From NCBI RefSeq assembly GCF_029948085.1, contig NZ_JARZZP010000009.1, positions 43,004-107,003 on the forward strand: 64,000 nucleotides of DNA, read 5' to 3'. The notes beneath the pieces were generated by a model. That model saw only the letters and a program-made list of their open reading frames with translations, made no database searches and was not told the origin of the DNA. The stretch is from Streptococcus taonis (GTDB lineage Bacteria > Bacillota > Bacilli > Lactobacillales > Streptococcaceae). The translations under genes and the position numbers were made by a program. Shown one piece after another: positions 9,959 to 19,231 of the stretch (its first letter is position 1; the number at the start of each line of letters is the position of its first letter).

Positions 9959-10486
9959 ATGGCGATTGAAAATTATATGCCAGATTTTGCTGTGGAAGCA
10001 GTTTATGATCTGACAGTTCAAAGCCTGCAGGAGCAGGGAATCAAGGCTGTTTTGGTTGATCTGGATAATACCCTCATTGCTTGGAATAATCCAGATGGAA
10101 CAGCAGAGATGAAGCAATGGTTACATGATCTCCGAGATGCTGGGATACGTATCATTGTGGTATCTAACAATACTCCCAAACGTGTCAAACGAGCAGTTGA
10201 AAAATTTGATATTGACTATGTTTACTGGGCACTGAAGCCCTTTACTTTAGGAATTAACCGTGCCATGAAACATTTCCACTATGAAAAAGACCAAGTGGTC
10301 ATGGTAGGTGACCAGCTGATGACGGATATTCGAGCAGCCCACCGAGCAGGCATTCGCTCGATTTTGGTTAAACCCTTGGTTCAACACGACTCCATTAAGA
10401 CTCAGATTAACCGAGCGCGTGAGCGTCGTGTCATGAGAAAAATCGCTGAAAAGTACGGCCCTATTACTTATAAAAAAGGAATCTAA
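9959..10486 (+). CDS. yqeG: YqeG-family HAD phosphatase
   Basis: 175 residues. The HAD nucleophile motif is VDLDNTLI (about residue 34), motif II is VVSNNT and motif III/IV is VGDQLMTDIRAAHRAG. This is the HAD subfamily IIIA protein YqeG, which lies upstream of yqeH in many Firmicutes. It is a soluble phosphatase of uncertain substrate. It starts a run of closely packed genes: yqeH follows after 2 bp. AAAAGGAG precedes the start. Confidence 0.9.
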   Translation: MAIENYMPDFAVEAVYDLTVQSLQEQGIKAVLVDLDNTLIAWNNPDGTAEMKQWLHDLRDAGIRIIVVSNNTPKRVKRAVEKFDIDYVYWALKPFTLGINRAMKHFHYEKDQVVMVGDQLMTDIRAAHRAGIRSILVKPLVQHDSIKTQINRARERRVMRKIAEKYGPITYKKGI

Positions 10487-10488
10487 TT

Positions 10489-11595
10489 ATGGAAGAAATT
10501 CTCTGTATTGGTTGTGGAGCAACTATTCAGACTACAGATAAGACTGGGCTTGGTTTCACCCCCCAGTCGGCACTCGAAAAAGGTTTGGAGACAGGTGAAG
10601 TCTATTGTCAACGCTGTTTCCGTCTTCGTCACTACAATGAAATCACTGATGTTCAGTTAACGGATGATGATTTCCTCAAACTTCTGCACGAGGTGGGGGA
10701 CAGTGATGCCTTGGTAGTTAATGTCATTGATATCTTTGACTTTAATGGTTCTGTCATCCCAGGTTTGCCACGTTTTGTATCGGGCAATGATGTGCTCTTA
10801 GTCGGAAATAAAAAAGATATCCTACCTAAGTCAGTTAAGCCTGGTAAAATTAGCCAATGGCTCATGGAACGTGCCCACGAAGAGGGACTTCGTCCTGTCG
10901 ATGTCGTCCTGACTTCGGCACAAAACAAGCATGCCATCAAGGAAGTCATTGATAAAATTGAGCACTATCGTAAGGGACGTGATGTTTACGTAGTTGGTGT
11001 GACCAATGTGGGGAAATCAACCCTTATCAATGCTATCATCCAGGAAATTACTGGTGACCAGAATGTCATCACAACTTCACGCTTCCCAGGAACAACCTTG
11101 GATAAGATTGAAATTCCACTTGATGATGGTTCTTATATCTATGATACGCCGGGAATTATCCATCGTCATCAGATGGCCCACTACTTGACGGCTAAAAACC
11201 TCAAGTATGTCAGTCCTAAAAAGGAAATCAAACCTAAAACCTATCAGCTCAATCCAGAGCAAACTCTATTTTTAGGTGGCTTGGGACGATTTGATTTCAT
11301 TGAAGGAGAAAAGCAAGGATTTACAGCTTTCTTTGACAATGAACTCAAACTTCATCGTACCAAGCTTGAAGGAGCGAGTGACTTTTACGATAAGCATCTA
11401 GGAACCCTCCTCACACCACCAAATAGCAAGGAAAAAGAAGATTTTCCAAAACTAGTCCAACATGTCTTTACTATCAAGGATAAAACAGACCTCGTTATCT
11501 CAGGACTAGGCTGGATCCGTGTAGCAGGAACTGCCAAAGTAGCCGTCTGGGCACCAGAAGGCGTAGCAGTCGTCGCACGAAAAGCAATTATTTAA
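10489..11595 (+). CDS. yqeH: Ribosome biogenesis GTPase YqeH
   Basis: 368 residues. An N-terminal treble-clef zinc finger (CIGCG ... CQRC) precedes a circularly permuted GTPase domain in which the motifs run G4 (GNKKD), G5 (TSAQN), G1 (GVTNVGKST), then G3 (DTPG). This order defines the YqeH/YlqF/RsgA group. YqeH acts in assembly of the 30S subunit. It overlaps nothing but sits 2 bp after yqeG. The next gene, yhbY, is separated by a 210-bp gap with a strongly folded element. Confidence 0.95.
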   Translation: MEEILCIGCGATIQTTDKTGLGFTPQSALEKGLETGEVYCQRCFRLRHYNEITDVQLTDDDFLKLLHEVGDSDALVVNVIDIFDFNGSVIPGLPRFVSGNDVLLVGNKKDILPKSVKPGKISQWLMERAHEEGLRPVDVVLTSAQNKHAIKEVIDKIEHYRKGRDVYVVGVTNVGKSTLINAIIQEITGDQNVITTSRFPGTTLDKIEIPLDDGSYIYDTPGIIHRHQMAHYLTAKNLKYVSPKKEIKPKTYQLNPEQTLFLGGLGRFDFIEGEKQGFTAFFDNELKLHRTKLEGASDFYDKHLGTLLTPPNSKEKEDFPKLVQHVFTIKDKTDLVISGLGWIRVAGTAKVAVWAPEGVAVVARKAII

Positions 11596-11633
11596 AATAA
11601 AATCACTGAGCGAACAAAGTGAGCTCATAAAAA

Positions 11634-11787
11634 GATAGTTATTGTTGTGGTGTGATTGCCAATCCATAGATTGGCAAGGGGCACAATTGAGACCTAGGCT
11701 CAATTGTGAGGTCCGGAAATCCATTTTTCAAAGATGAAATCATTGAAAAATTAGTTCCGACCGTCCCCACCACCTAAAATAACTATC
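11634..11787 (+). ncRNA. Multibranched structured element between yqeH and yhbY
   Basis: A closing stem pairs GATAGTTATT (11634-11643) with AATAACTATC (11778-11787) and is extended by GTGGTG (11647-11652) with CACCAC (11768-11773). Inside it lie three arms: TTGCCAATC / GATTGGCAA (11656-11677, 9 bp, 4-nt loop); CACAATTGAG / CTCAATTGTG (11682-11708, 10 bp, loop containing CCTAGG); and a long arm 11710-11762 with GGT-CGGAA / TTCCGACC plus an inner TTTTTCAA / TTGAAAAA. It ends 18 nt before the yhbY start. I do not recognise an Rfam family. It may be a cis-regulatory leader, a processed small RNA or a small mobile element. Confidence 0.6.
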
Positions 11788-11805
11788 AAAAAAGGAAGAA
11801 AGAAT

Positions 11806-12117
11806 ATGTCATTAACATCGAAACAACGTGCCTTCCTCAACAGCCAGGCACACACCCTCAAACCCATCATCCAAATCGGGAAAAATGGACTCAACGACCA
11901 AATCAAAACCAGCGTTCGTCAGGCACTTGATGCTCGTGAATTGATTAAGGTTACACTCTTGCAAAATACAGATGAAAATATCCACGAAGTAGCTGAAATC
12001 TTGGAAGAAGAAATCGGTGTGGATACAGTCCAAAAAATCGGCCGTATCTTGATTTTATATAAGCAATCAAGCAAGAAAGAAAATCGTAAGATTTCTAAAA
12101 AAGTTAAAGAAATCTAA
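11806..12117 (+). CDS. yhbY: YhbY family ribosome assembly RNA-binding protein
   Basis: 103 residues, the full length of the single-domain CRS1-YhbY (CRM) family. The start SLTSKQRAFLNSQAH and the RNA-binding loop IGKNGLND (GxxG type) are diagnostic. It binds pre-50S particles. AAAGGAAGAAAG precedes the start. It lies between yqeH and nadD as in other Firmicutes, and the folded element at 11634-11787 is at its 5' side. The C-terminal tail is Lys-rich. Confidence 0.92.
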   Translation: MSLTSKQRAFLNSQAHTLKPIIQIGKNGLNDQIKTSVRQALDARELIKVTLLQNTDENIHEVAEILEEEIGVDTVQKIGRILILYKQSSKKENRKISKKVKEI

Positions 12118-12167
12118 AAATATACTCCAAAAAACTGTTTTTACAGAAGACTAAAGGAGATTAGCCT

Positions 12168-12797
12168 ATGGCAATCGAACTATTAACTCCTTTTACAAAA
12201 GTGGAGTTAGAGCCAGAAATAAAGGATAAAAAACGTAAGCAAGTTGGAATCTTAGGGGGAAATTTTAACCCTGTTCACAATGCCCACCTGATCGTGGCAG
12301 ACCAAGTACGCCAGCAGTTGGGATTGGATCAAGTTCTGCTCATGCCTGAATACCAACCCCCTCATGTAGACAAAAAGGAAACCATCCCTGAGCACCACCG
12401 TCTTAAAATGCTTGAATTGGCTATTGACGGAGTTGAAGGTTTAGCTATTGAGACTATTGAGCTAGAGCGCAAGGGCATTTCCTACACCTACGACACCATG
12501 AAGATTTTGACAGAGAAGAATCCAGATACAGATTATTACTTTATCATCGGTGCCGATATGGTAGACTATTTACCTAAGTGGTATAGAATTGATGAACTGG
12601 TCGACCTAGTTCAATTTGTAGGAGTTCAGCGCCCACGCTACAAGGCTGGGACTTCTTATCCAGTCATCTGGGTAGATGTGCCTCTTATGGACATTTCATC
12701 TAGTATGGTGCGTGACTTCATTGCCCAAGGACGAACACCCAACTTTCTCCTACCAAAACCAGTGCTAGACTATATCGAGAAAGAAGGGCTTTACTGA
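12168..12797 (+). CDS. nadD: Nicotinate-nucleotide adenylyltransferase
   Basis: 209 residues. The nucleotidyltransferase signature (T/H)xGH appears as [11 protein letters not shown] near residue 30, and the C-terminal ISSTxxR-like motif appears as [11 protein letters not shown]. NadD transfers AMP to nicotinate mononucleotide in NAD synthesis. AAAGGAG precedes the ATG. The stop TGA overlaps the yqeK start by one base, so the two are translated in series. Confidence 0.95.
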   Translation: MAIELLTPFTKVELEPEIKDKKRKQVGILGGNFNPVHNAHLIVADQVRQQLGLDQVLLMPEYQPPHVDKKETIPEHHRLKMLELAIDGVEGLAIETIELERKGISYTYDTMKILTEKNPDTDYYFIIGADMVDYLPKWYRIDELVDLVQFVGVQRPRYKAGTSYPVIWVDVPLMDISSSMVRDFIAQGRTPNFLLPKPVLDYIEKEGLY

Positions 12798-13390
12798 TGG
12801 CATACCAAGACTATATCAACTGTTCGCGTAAAGAATTGTTGGAAAAAATGGCAGAGCTCCTACCTGAAAAACGTCTAACCCATTGTCTGGGTGTAGAGCG
12901 TGCAGCCATAGAATTGGCTCAGCGCTTTGGTGTGGATGTTGAAAAAGCAGGTCTAGCCGGTCTCCTTCATGACTATGCTAAAAAGCTATCAGATCAAGAA
13001 TTTCTAGACTTGATTGACCGATATCAACTAGATCCAGACTTCAAAAATTGGGGCAATAATGTCTGGCATGGGATGGTAGGAATTTACAAGATTCAGGAAG
13101 ATTTAGATTTGAAAGATCCTGAAATTCTGCGTGCAATAGAAATCCATACAGTTGGAGCGAGTCAGATGACGGATCTTGACAAAGTTATCTATGTTGCAGA
13201 CTACATCGAGCACAATCGTGCCTTTCCAGGAGTAGATGAGGCGCGTGAAATTGCTGAACTATCACTAAATAAGGCAGTAGCTTACGAGACAGCTCATACC
13301 GTGGAGCATTTAGCTCATCAGGGATTCCCCATCTATCCCCAAACCCTTGAAACCTATAACGCCTTTGTGCACTATTTGAAAGAGGATTAA
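12797..13390 (+). CDS. yqeK: HD-domain hydrolase YqeK (Ap4A hydrolase type)
   Basis: 197 residues. HD-domain metal ligands are visible as an early His ([10 protein letters not shown]), LLHDYAK, a WHGMVG histidine and a late Asp in [12 protein letters not shown]. The YqeK family has been assigned symmetrical diadenosine tetraphosphate hydrolase activity. It overlaps nadD by one base (ATGA-type join) and the next gene follows immediately after its stop. Confidence 0.9.
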   Translation: MAYQDYINCSRKELLEKMAELLPEKRLTHCLGVERAAIELAQRFGVDVEKAGLAGLLHDYAKKLSDQEFLDLIDRYQLDPDFKNWGNNVWHGMVGIYKIQEDLDLKDPEILRAIEIHTVGASQMTDLDKVIYVADYIEHNRAFPGVDEAREIAELSLNKAVAYETAHTVEHLAHQGFPIYPQTLETYNAFVHYLKED

Positions 13391-13891
13391 ATGAAGACGG
13401 CTTTTATAATCATTGATGTTCAGAATATTTTAGTGGAAACTGGGTTTCAGACAAAAAGTCTATTGGAAAAAATTTCTTATTTACAAAACCAGGCTAGAAG
13501 CAAGAATATCGAAATTATTTATGTTCAACATATTGAGAACTCTGAAGCTCAAACATCAGAAGATTGGCAGTTATCTGAGTTTTTAAGTCGAAAACCTAAT
13601 GAAAAGGTCTTTCAGAAGAAGTATAACAGTATTTTCAAAGAAACTGGTTTAAAAGAATACTTGGATAAACAGGGGATTGAAAAATTAGTTTTATGTGGTA
13701 TGCAGACAGAATATTGTGTGGATACCTCTGTCAAGGTTGCCTTTGAATATGGCTATCAGCTTATTATTCCAGAAGGAACTTGCACAACGTTTGATGGCGA
13801 TGACATTCCAGCAGAAACGATAAATGAATTTTATGAGGGCATTTGGGAGGAGCGCTTTGCAGATGTCCTAGATTACAAACATATTTTCTAG
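13391..13891 (+). CDS. Isochorismatase-like cysteine hydrolase
   Basis: 166 residues. The isochorismatase fold is shown by the early aspartate in FIIIDVQN, the lysine in KVFQKKYN and the nucleophile in CGMQTEYCVDTSV. The family includes nicotinamidases and other amidases; the substrate is not evident, though placement next to nadD makes an NAD-related amide plausible (inference). It starts the base after the yqeK stop, inside the cluster, so it is translated from the same message. The gene is more AT-rich than yqeK, which may mean later acquisition. Confidence 0.85.
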   Translation: MKTAFIIIDVQNILVETGFQTKSLLEKISYLQNQARSKNIEIIYVQHIENSEAQTSEDWQLSEFLSRKPNEKVFQKKYNSIFKETGLKEYLDKQGIEKLVLCGMQTEYCVDTSVKVAFEYGYQLIIPEGTCTTFDGDDIPAETINEFYEGIWEERFADVLDYKHIF

Positions 13892-13903
13892 AAAGAGGAC
13901 TAA

Positions 13904-14257
<354 letters not shown>

Positions 14258-14263
14258 AAGATG

Positions 14264-14292
14264 AACTCAGTTGCAGTCAACTGGGTTTTATT
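14264..14292 (+). terminator. Terminator after rsfS
   Basis: AACTCAGTTG (14264-14273) pairs over 10 bp with CAACTGGGTT, 4-nt loop, then TTTATTT. It closes the yqeG-rsfS run before the methyltransferase gene. Confidence 0.7.
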
Positions 14293-14367
14293 TGCTTATT
14301 TTAGAAAAATTGATTGAAAGGTAAAGAGCGAGTGGTATTTGCCAGGGAAGCTCTTTGTAACTTAATT

Positions 14368-15108
14368 ATGCCTACTTATGAAACCTTTGCGGCTGTTTAC
14401 GATGCTGTGATGGACGATAGTTTATACGATAAATGGATGGATTTTTCCCTGCGTCATTTGCCAAAGACTAAGGAGAGAAAGAAACTCTTGGAGCTGGCTT
14501 GTGGTACAGGTATCCAGTCTGTGCGCTTTTCTCAGGCAGGTTTTGATGTAACTGGACTGGATTTGAGCGCAGACATGTTGAAGATTGCGGAGAAGAGAGC
14601 TACTTCAGCCAAGCAAAAGATTGATTTTATTGAAGGTAATATGTTGGATTTGTCCAAGGTAGGAACTTATGACTTTGTCACTTGTTATTCGGACTCTATC
14701 TGTTACATGCAGGATGAGGTGGAAGTAGGGGACGTCTTTAAAGAAGTCTATAATGCCCTCAATGAAGATGGTGTTTTTATCTTTGATGTGCATTCGATCT
14801 ACCAGACTGATGAGGTTTTTCCAGGCTATTCTTACCATGAAAATGCAGAAGACTTTGCCATGCTTTGGGATACATACGAGGATGCTGCTCCTCACTCTAT
14901 CGTGCATGAACTGACTTTCTTTATCAAGGAAGAAGACGGGTCCTTTAGTCGTCATGATGAGGTGCATGAGGAGCGTACATACGAGTTTTTGACCTATGAT
15001 ATTCTGCTGGAACAGGCAGGTTTCCAATCCTTCAAACTTTATGCTGACTTTGAGGATAAGGAGCCAACAGAAACTAGCACCCGTTGGTTTTTTGTCGCGC
15101 AGAAGTAG
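14368..15108 (+). CDS. Class I SAM-dependent methyltransferase (YqeM type)
   Basis: 246 residues from ATG 14368 (MPTYETFAAVYDAVMDD). Motif I is LLELACGTGIQS and post-I is VTGLDLSADML, the SAM-binding site of class I methyltransferases. The position after rsfS matches yqeM in Bacillus. The substrate is unknown. An in-frame TTG at 14314 would add 18 residues that do not fit the family; no strong ribosome site precedes either start. tmcAL follows after 9 bp. Confidence 0.85.
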   Translation: MPTYETFAAVYDAVMDDSLYDKWMDFSLRHLPKTKERKKLLELACGTGIQSVRFSQAGFDVTGLDLSADMLKIAEKRATSAKQKIDFIEGNMLDLSKVGTYDFVTCYSDSICYMQDEVEVGDVFKEVYNALNEDGVFIFDVHSIYQTDEVFPGYSYHENAEDFAMLWDTYEDAAPHSIVHELTFFIKEEDGSFSRHDEVHEERTYEFLTYDILLEQAGFQSFKLYADFEDKEPTETSTRWFFVAQK

Positions 15109-15117
15109 GAGAACATC

Positions 15118-16215
15118 ATGACCATCACAGGTATTATCGCGGAGTTCAATCCTTTTCATAATGGCCACAAATACCTGCTAGAACAGGCGGAGGGCCTGAA
15201 AATTGTGGCCATGTCTGGAAATTTCATGCAACGTGGAGAGCCTGCTATTGTAGATAAGTGGACTCGGACCCAGATGGCACTGGAGAATGGGGCAGACTTG
15301 GTAATAGAATTGCCCTTTTTAGTCAGTGTTCAGGCAGCGGATTTCTTTGGACAAGGAGCTGTTGATATCTTGGCTCGCCTGGGGATTGATAGCCTAGCCT
15401 TTGGGACAGAAGAAGTTCTAGATTATCAGAAAATCGCTGACTTATATGCAGAGCGTGGTCAAGAGATGGAGAAATTTGTGGATAATTTACCTGATTCTCT
15501 TTCTTATCCCCAGAAAACCCAAGCTATGTGGAAGGAATTTGCAGGTCTTGATTTTTCTGGTGATACGCCCAATCATGTCCTTGCTCTTGCCTATGCTAAG
15601 GCGGTAGCAGGGCGAAACATCAGCCTTCATCCAATTCAACGTCAGGGAGCTGGTTACCATTCTGTGGACAAGGATGTAGACTTTGCCTCAGCGACAGCTC
15701 TTCGTCAGCACCAAAATGACCAAGATTTCTTAGAACGTTTTATGCCTTCTGTTGAAATCTTTAAAAATGCTGGTAAGGTGAGCTGGGATAACTATTTTCC
15801 CTTGCTCTGCTATCAAATTTTGTCAAATCCTGACCTAACTACTATTTATCAGGTTAATCAGGAAATGGCAGTGCGTATCAAGGATTCCATAAAGACAGCT
15901 CGGTCTGTGGAAGAGTTAGTCGAGATAGTTGCTACCAAACGGTACACCAAGGCACGTGTACGTCGTTTATTGACTTATATCTTGGTACAAGCCAGAGAAT
16001 GTGCCTTGCCAGAAGCTATTCATATCCTTGGATTTACCGAAAAAGGCAGGCAACATCTCAAGTCTCTGAAAGAGCAGGTCAATCTAGTTAGTAGAATCGG
16101 CAAAGAGCCCTGGGATGCCATGACTCAAAAGGCGGACCAAATTTATCAGCTGGGACACCCAAGTATCGCAGAACAAAATTTTGGTCGAGTGCCAATCAGA
16201 ATCGAAACAAAGTAA
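15118..16215 (+). CDS. tmcAL: tRNA(Met) cytidine acetate ligase TmcAL
   Basis: 365 residues. The N-terminus [13 protein letters not shown] is the HIGH-like nucleotidyltransferase motif, followed by [14 protein letters not shown]. TmcAL (YlbM family) makes N4-acetylcytidine at the wobble base of elongator tRNA-Met using acetate and ATP. AGGAGAACATC precedes the ATG. It is cotranscribed with the methyltransferase. Confidence 0.92.
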   Translation: MTITGIIAEFNPFHNGHKYLLEQAEGLKIVAMSGNFMQRGEPAIVDKWTRTQMALENGADLVIELPFLVSVQAADFFGQGAVDILARLGIDSLAFGTEEVLDYQKIADLYAERGQEMEKFVDNLPDSLSYPQKTQAMWKEFAGLDFSGDTPNHVLALAYAKAVAGRNISLHPIQRQGAGYHSVDKDVDFASATALRQHQNDQDFLERFMPSVEIFKNAGKVSWDNYFPLLCYQILSNPDLTTIYQVNQEMAVRIKDSIKTARSVEELVEIVATKRYTKARVRRLLTYILVQARECALPEAIHILGFTEKGRQHLKSLKEQVNLVSRIGKEPWDAMTQKADQIYQLGHPSIAEQNFGRVPIRIETK

Positions 16216-16353
16216 GTCTACTGAGAGGTAGGCTTTTTAACTTATTTTTTCTAAAAAAATCTTTAAAAATTTACTTAGGGAGAATAGCCTATTTTATTAG
16301 GGAAAATAAGGGTTTTTAGACTTGAAATGACCAAAACAACTTCAAATTAAGGT

Positions 16354-16382
16354 TTGTTAAAAATCAATTTTTATGGTAGAAT
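16354..16382 (+). promoter_or_regulatory. Promoter of rny
   Basis: TTGTTA (16354-16359), 17-bp spacer, TAGAAT (16377-16382) with an upstream TG giving an extended -10. The rny start is 49 bp downstream. The rest of the 216-bp gap holds an imperfect hairpin after tmcAL (16213-16236) and AT-rich sequence. Confidence 0.65.
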
Positions 16383-16431
16383 GTATAAGAATGCATATCA
16401 TTCGGATAAACAAATAAATTGAGGTAAAAAC

Positions 16432-18045
16432 ATGGAAATTATGGCGATTGTTATCGTTGTTTTTGCCGTCATCATTGGTTTAGTCATTGGATATGTCAGC
16501 ATCTCAGTCAAGATGAAATCATCACAAGAGGCTGCAGAGCTGATGCTTTTAAATGCTGAACAAGAAGCAACTAATTTACGAGGACAAGCTGAGCGCGAAG
16601 CGGATTTATTACTCAATGAAGCTAAGAGCGAAAGCAAGTCTCTTAAAAAAGAAGCACTATTGGAGGCCAAAGAAGAAGCCAGAAAATACCGTGAAGAAGT
16701 GGATGCTGAATTTAAATCGGAACGTCAAGAACTCAAGCAAATCGAAAGTCGTTTGACCGAACGTGCTAGCAGTCTTGATCGTAAAGATGACAATTTGACG
16801 AACAAAGAAAAAACACTTGAACAAAAAGAACAAAGTATTTCTGATAGAGCAAAAAACCTTGATGTACGTGAAGAGCAACTAGAAGAAATTGAGAAACAAA
16901 AGCAAGCTGAACTAGAGCGTATTGGAACTCTGACTCAGTCGGAAGCAAAAGACATTATCTTGGCCCAGACAGAGGAAAACTTGACTAAGGAAATTGCTAG
17001 TCGCATTCGTGAGGCTGAGCAAGAAGTCAAGGAACGTTCAGACAAATTGGCTAAGGATATCTTGTCCCAAGCTATGCAGAGAATTGCTGGTGAGTATGTG
17101 GCTGAGTCTACCAACTCTACGGTTCATCTGCCTGATGATACTATGAAAGGTCGTATCATTGGTCGTGAAGGACGTAATATCCGTACTTTTGAAAGTTTGA
17201 CAGGGGTTGATGTTATCATTGATGATACGCCAGAAGTGGTAACCTTGTCAGGTTTTGACCCTATCCGTCGCGAGATTGCCCGTATGACGATGGAAACCTT
17301 GCTTAAGGATGGACGTATCCACCCAGCTCGTATCGAAGAGTTGGTTGAGAAAAATCGTCAAGAGATTGACAATAAGATTCGTGAATATGGTGAAGCCGCA
17401 GCCTATGAAATTGGTGCACCAAACCTTCACCCAGACTTGATGAAGATCATGGGACGCTTGCAGTTCCGTACTTCATACGGACAAAATGTCTTGCGTCATT
17501 CGATTGAAGTTGCTAAGTTGGCTGGTATCATGGCTAGCGAACTTGGTGAGAATGCTACCCTTGCTCGTCGCGCGGGATTCCTTCACGATATTGGTAAAGC
17601 CATTGACCGAGAGGTAGAAGGTAGCCACGTTGAGATTGGTACTGAGTTGGCTCGCAAGTACAAGGAACATCCAGTTGTGGTGAATACTATTGCCAGTCAC
17701 CACGGAGATGTAGAACCTGAAAGTGTGATCGCAGTCATCGTTGCTGCGGCGGATGCATTGAGTGCTGCCCGTCCAGGAGCTCGTAGTGAGTCACTCGAAA
17801 GCTACATCAAACGTCTCCATGATCTTGAAGAAATTGCTAATAGCTTTGAAGGTGTTCAAAATAGCTTTGCCCTTCAAGCTGGTCGCGAAATCCGCATTAT
17901 GGTAAATCCAGGTCAAATCAAAGATGACAAGGTCACAATCTTGGCTCATAAAGTTCGTGAGAAAATCGAAAACAATCTCGATTACCCAGGAAATATCAAG
18001 GTAACCGTGATTCGTGAACTTCGTGCAGTTGATTATGCAAAATAA
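16432..18045 (+). CDS. rny: Ribonuclease Y
   Basis: 537 residues. One N-terminal membrane helix ([17 protein letters not shown]) is followed by a coiled coil of about 150 residues rich in Glu/Lys/Gln, a KH domain ([15 protein letters not shown], about residue 240) and an HD domain ([12 protein letters not shown]). This is the complete layout of the endoribonuclease that starts mRNA decay at the membrane. GAGGTAAAAAC precedes the ATG. A terminator hairpin follows. Confidence 0.97.
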   Translation: MEIMAIVIVVFAVIIGLVIGYVSISVKMKSSQEAAELMLLNAEQEATNLRGQAEREADLLLNEAKSESKSLKKEALLEAKEEARKYREEVDAEFKSERQELKQIESRLTERASSLDRKDDNLTNKEKTLEQKEQSISDRAKNLDVREEQLEEIEKQKQAELERIGTLTQSEAKDIILAQTEENLTKEIASRIREAEQEVKERSDKLAKDILSQAMQRIAGEYVAESTNSTVHLPDDTMKGRIIGREGRNIRTFESLTGVDVIIDDTPEVVTLSGFDPIRREIARMTMETLLKDGRIHPARIEELVEKNRQEIDNKIREYGEAAAYEIGAPNLHPDLMKIMGRLQFRTSYGQNVLRHSIEVAKLAGIMASELGENATLARRAGFLHDIGKAIDREVEGSHVEIGTELARKYKEHPVVVNTIASHHGDVEPESVIAVIVAAADALSAARPGARSESLESYIKRLHDLEEIANSFEGVQNSFALQAGREIRIMVNPGQIKDDKVTILAHKVREKIENNLDYPGNIKVTVIRELRAVDYAK

Positions 18046-18054
18046 ATAAGAAAG

Positions 18055-18080
18055 AGCAGTTGAAAAATTACTGCTTTTTT
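18055..18080 (+). terminator. Terminator after rny
   Basis: AGCAGT pairs with ACTGCT around a TGAAAAATT loop, followed by TTTTTT. Confidence 0.65.
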
Positions 18081-18124
18081 GTTACACTAGATAGAAAGAT
18101 TGTAGCGAGCAGAAATGGCTTTAG

Positions 18125-18808
<684 letters not shown>

Positions 18809-18832
18809 ACTATAGAAAACAGGTACAAACAA

Positions 18833-19147
18833 ATGATGCTTAAACCCTCTATTGATACCTTGCTTGATAAGGTACCATCAAAATATTCACTCGTCATCTT
18901 GGAAGCAAAACGTGCTCACGAATTAGAAGCTGGAGCACCTCCAACTCAAGAATTTAAATCTGAAAAATCAACTCTTCGTGCCTTGGAAGAAATTGAATCA
19001 GGGAATGTAACCATCCACCCAGATCCAGAAGGAAAACGCGAAGCTGTTCGCCGTCGTATCGAAGAAGAAAGACGATTGAAAGAAGAAGAAGAAAAGAAAA
19101 TCAAAGAGCAAATCGCGAAAGAAAAAGAAGAAGGTGAAAAAATTTAA
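18833..19147 (+). CDS. rpoZ: RNA polymerase omega subunit
   Basis: 104 residues. It starts with two ATG codons ([14 protein letters not shown]); the [15 protein letters not shown] helix is the omega signature. The C-terminus is an unusually charged Glu/Lys/Arg coil (about 30 residues), as in other streptococci. It helps assemble and stabilise RNA polymerase. It follows gmk by 24 bp. Confidence 0.93.
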   Translation: MMLKPSIDTLLDKVPSKYSLVILEAKRAHELEAGAPPTQEFKSEKSTLRALEEIESGNVTIHPDPEGKREAVRRRIEEERRLKEEEEKKIKEQIAKEKEEGEKI

Positions 19148-19231
19148 GGTTGGGGGGACTCAATCTTATTTTTTCTATTGTAAGAATACTCAATCAATTG
19201 GAACGATTTAAGAAGAGAAGGAGGTGAGGAT

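Noticed and set aside
14605-15168. 187-residue minus-strand frame opposite the methyltransferase
   Set aside because: Shadow frame; the plus strand shows clear SAM-binding motifs and the minus frame has none.
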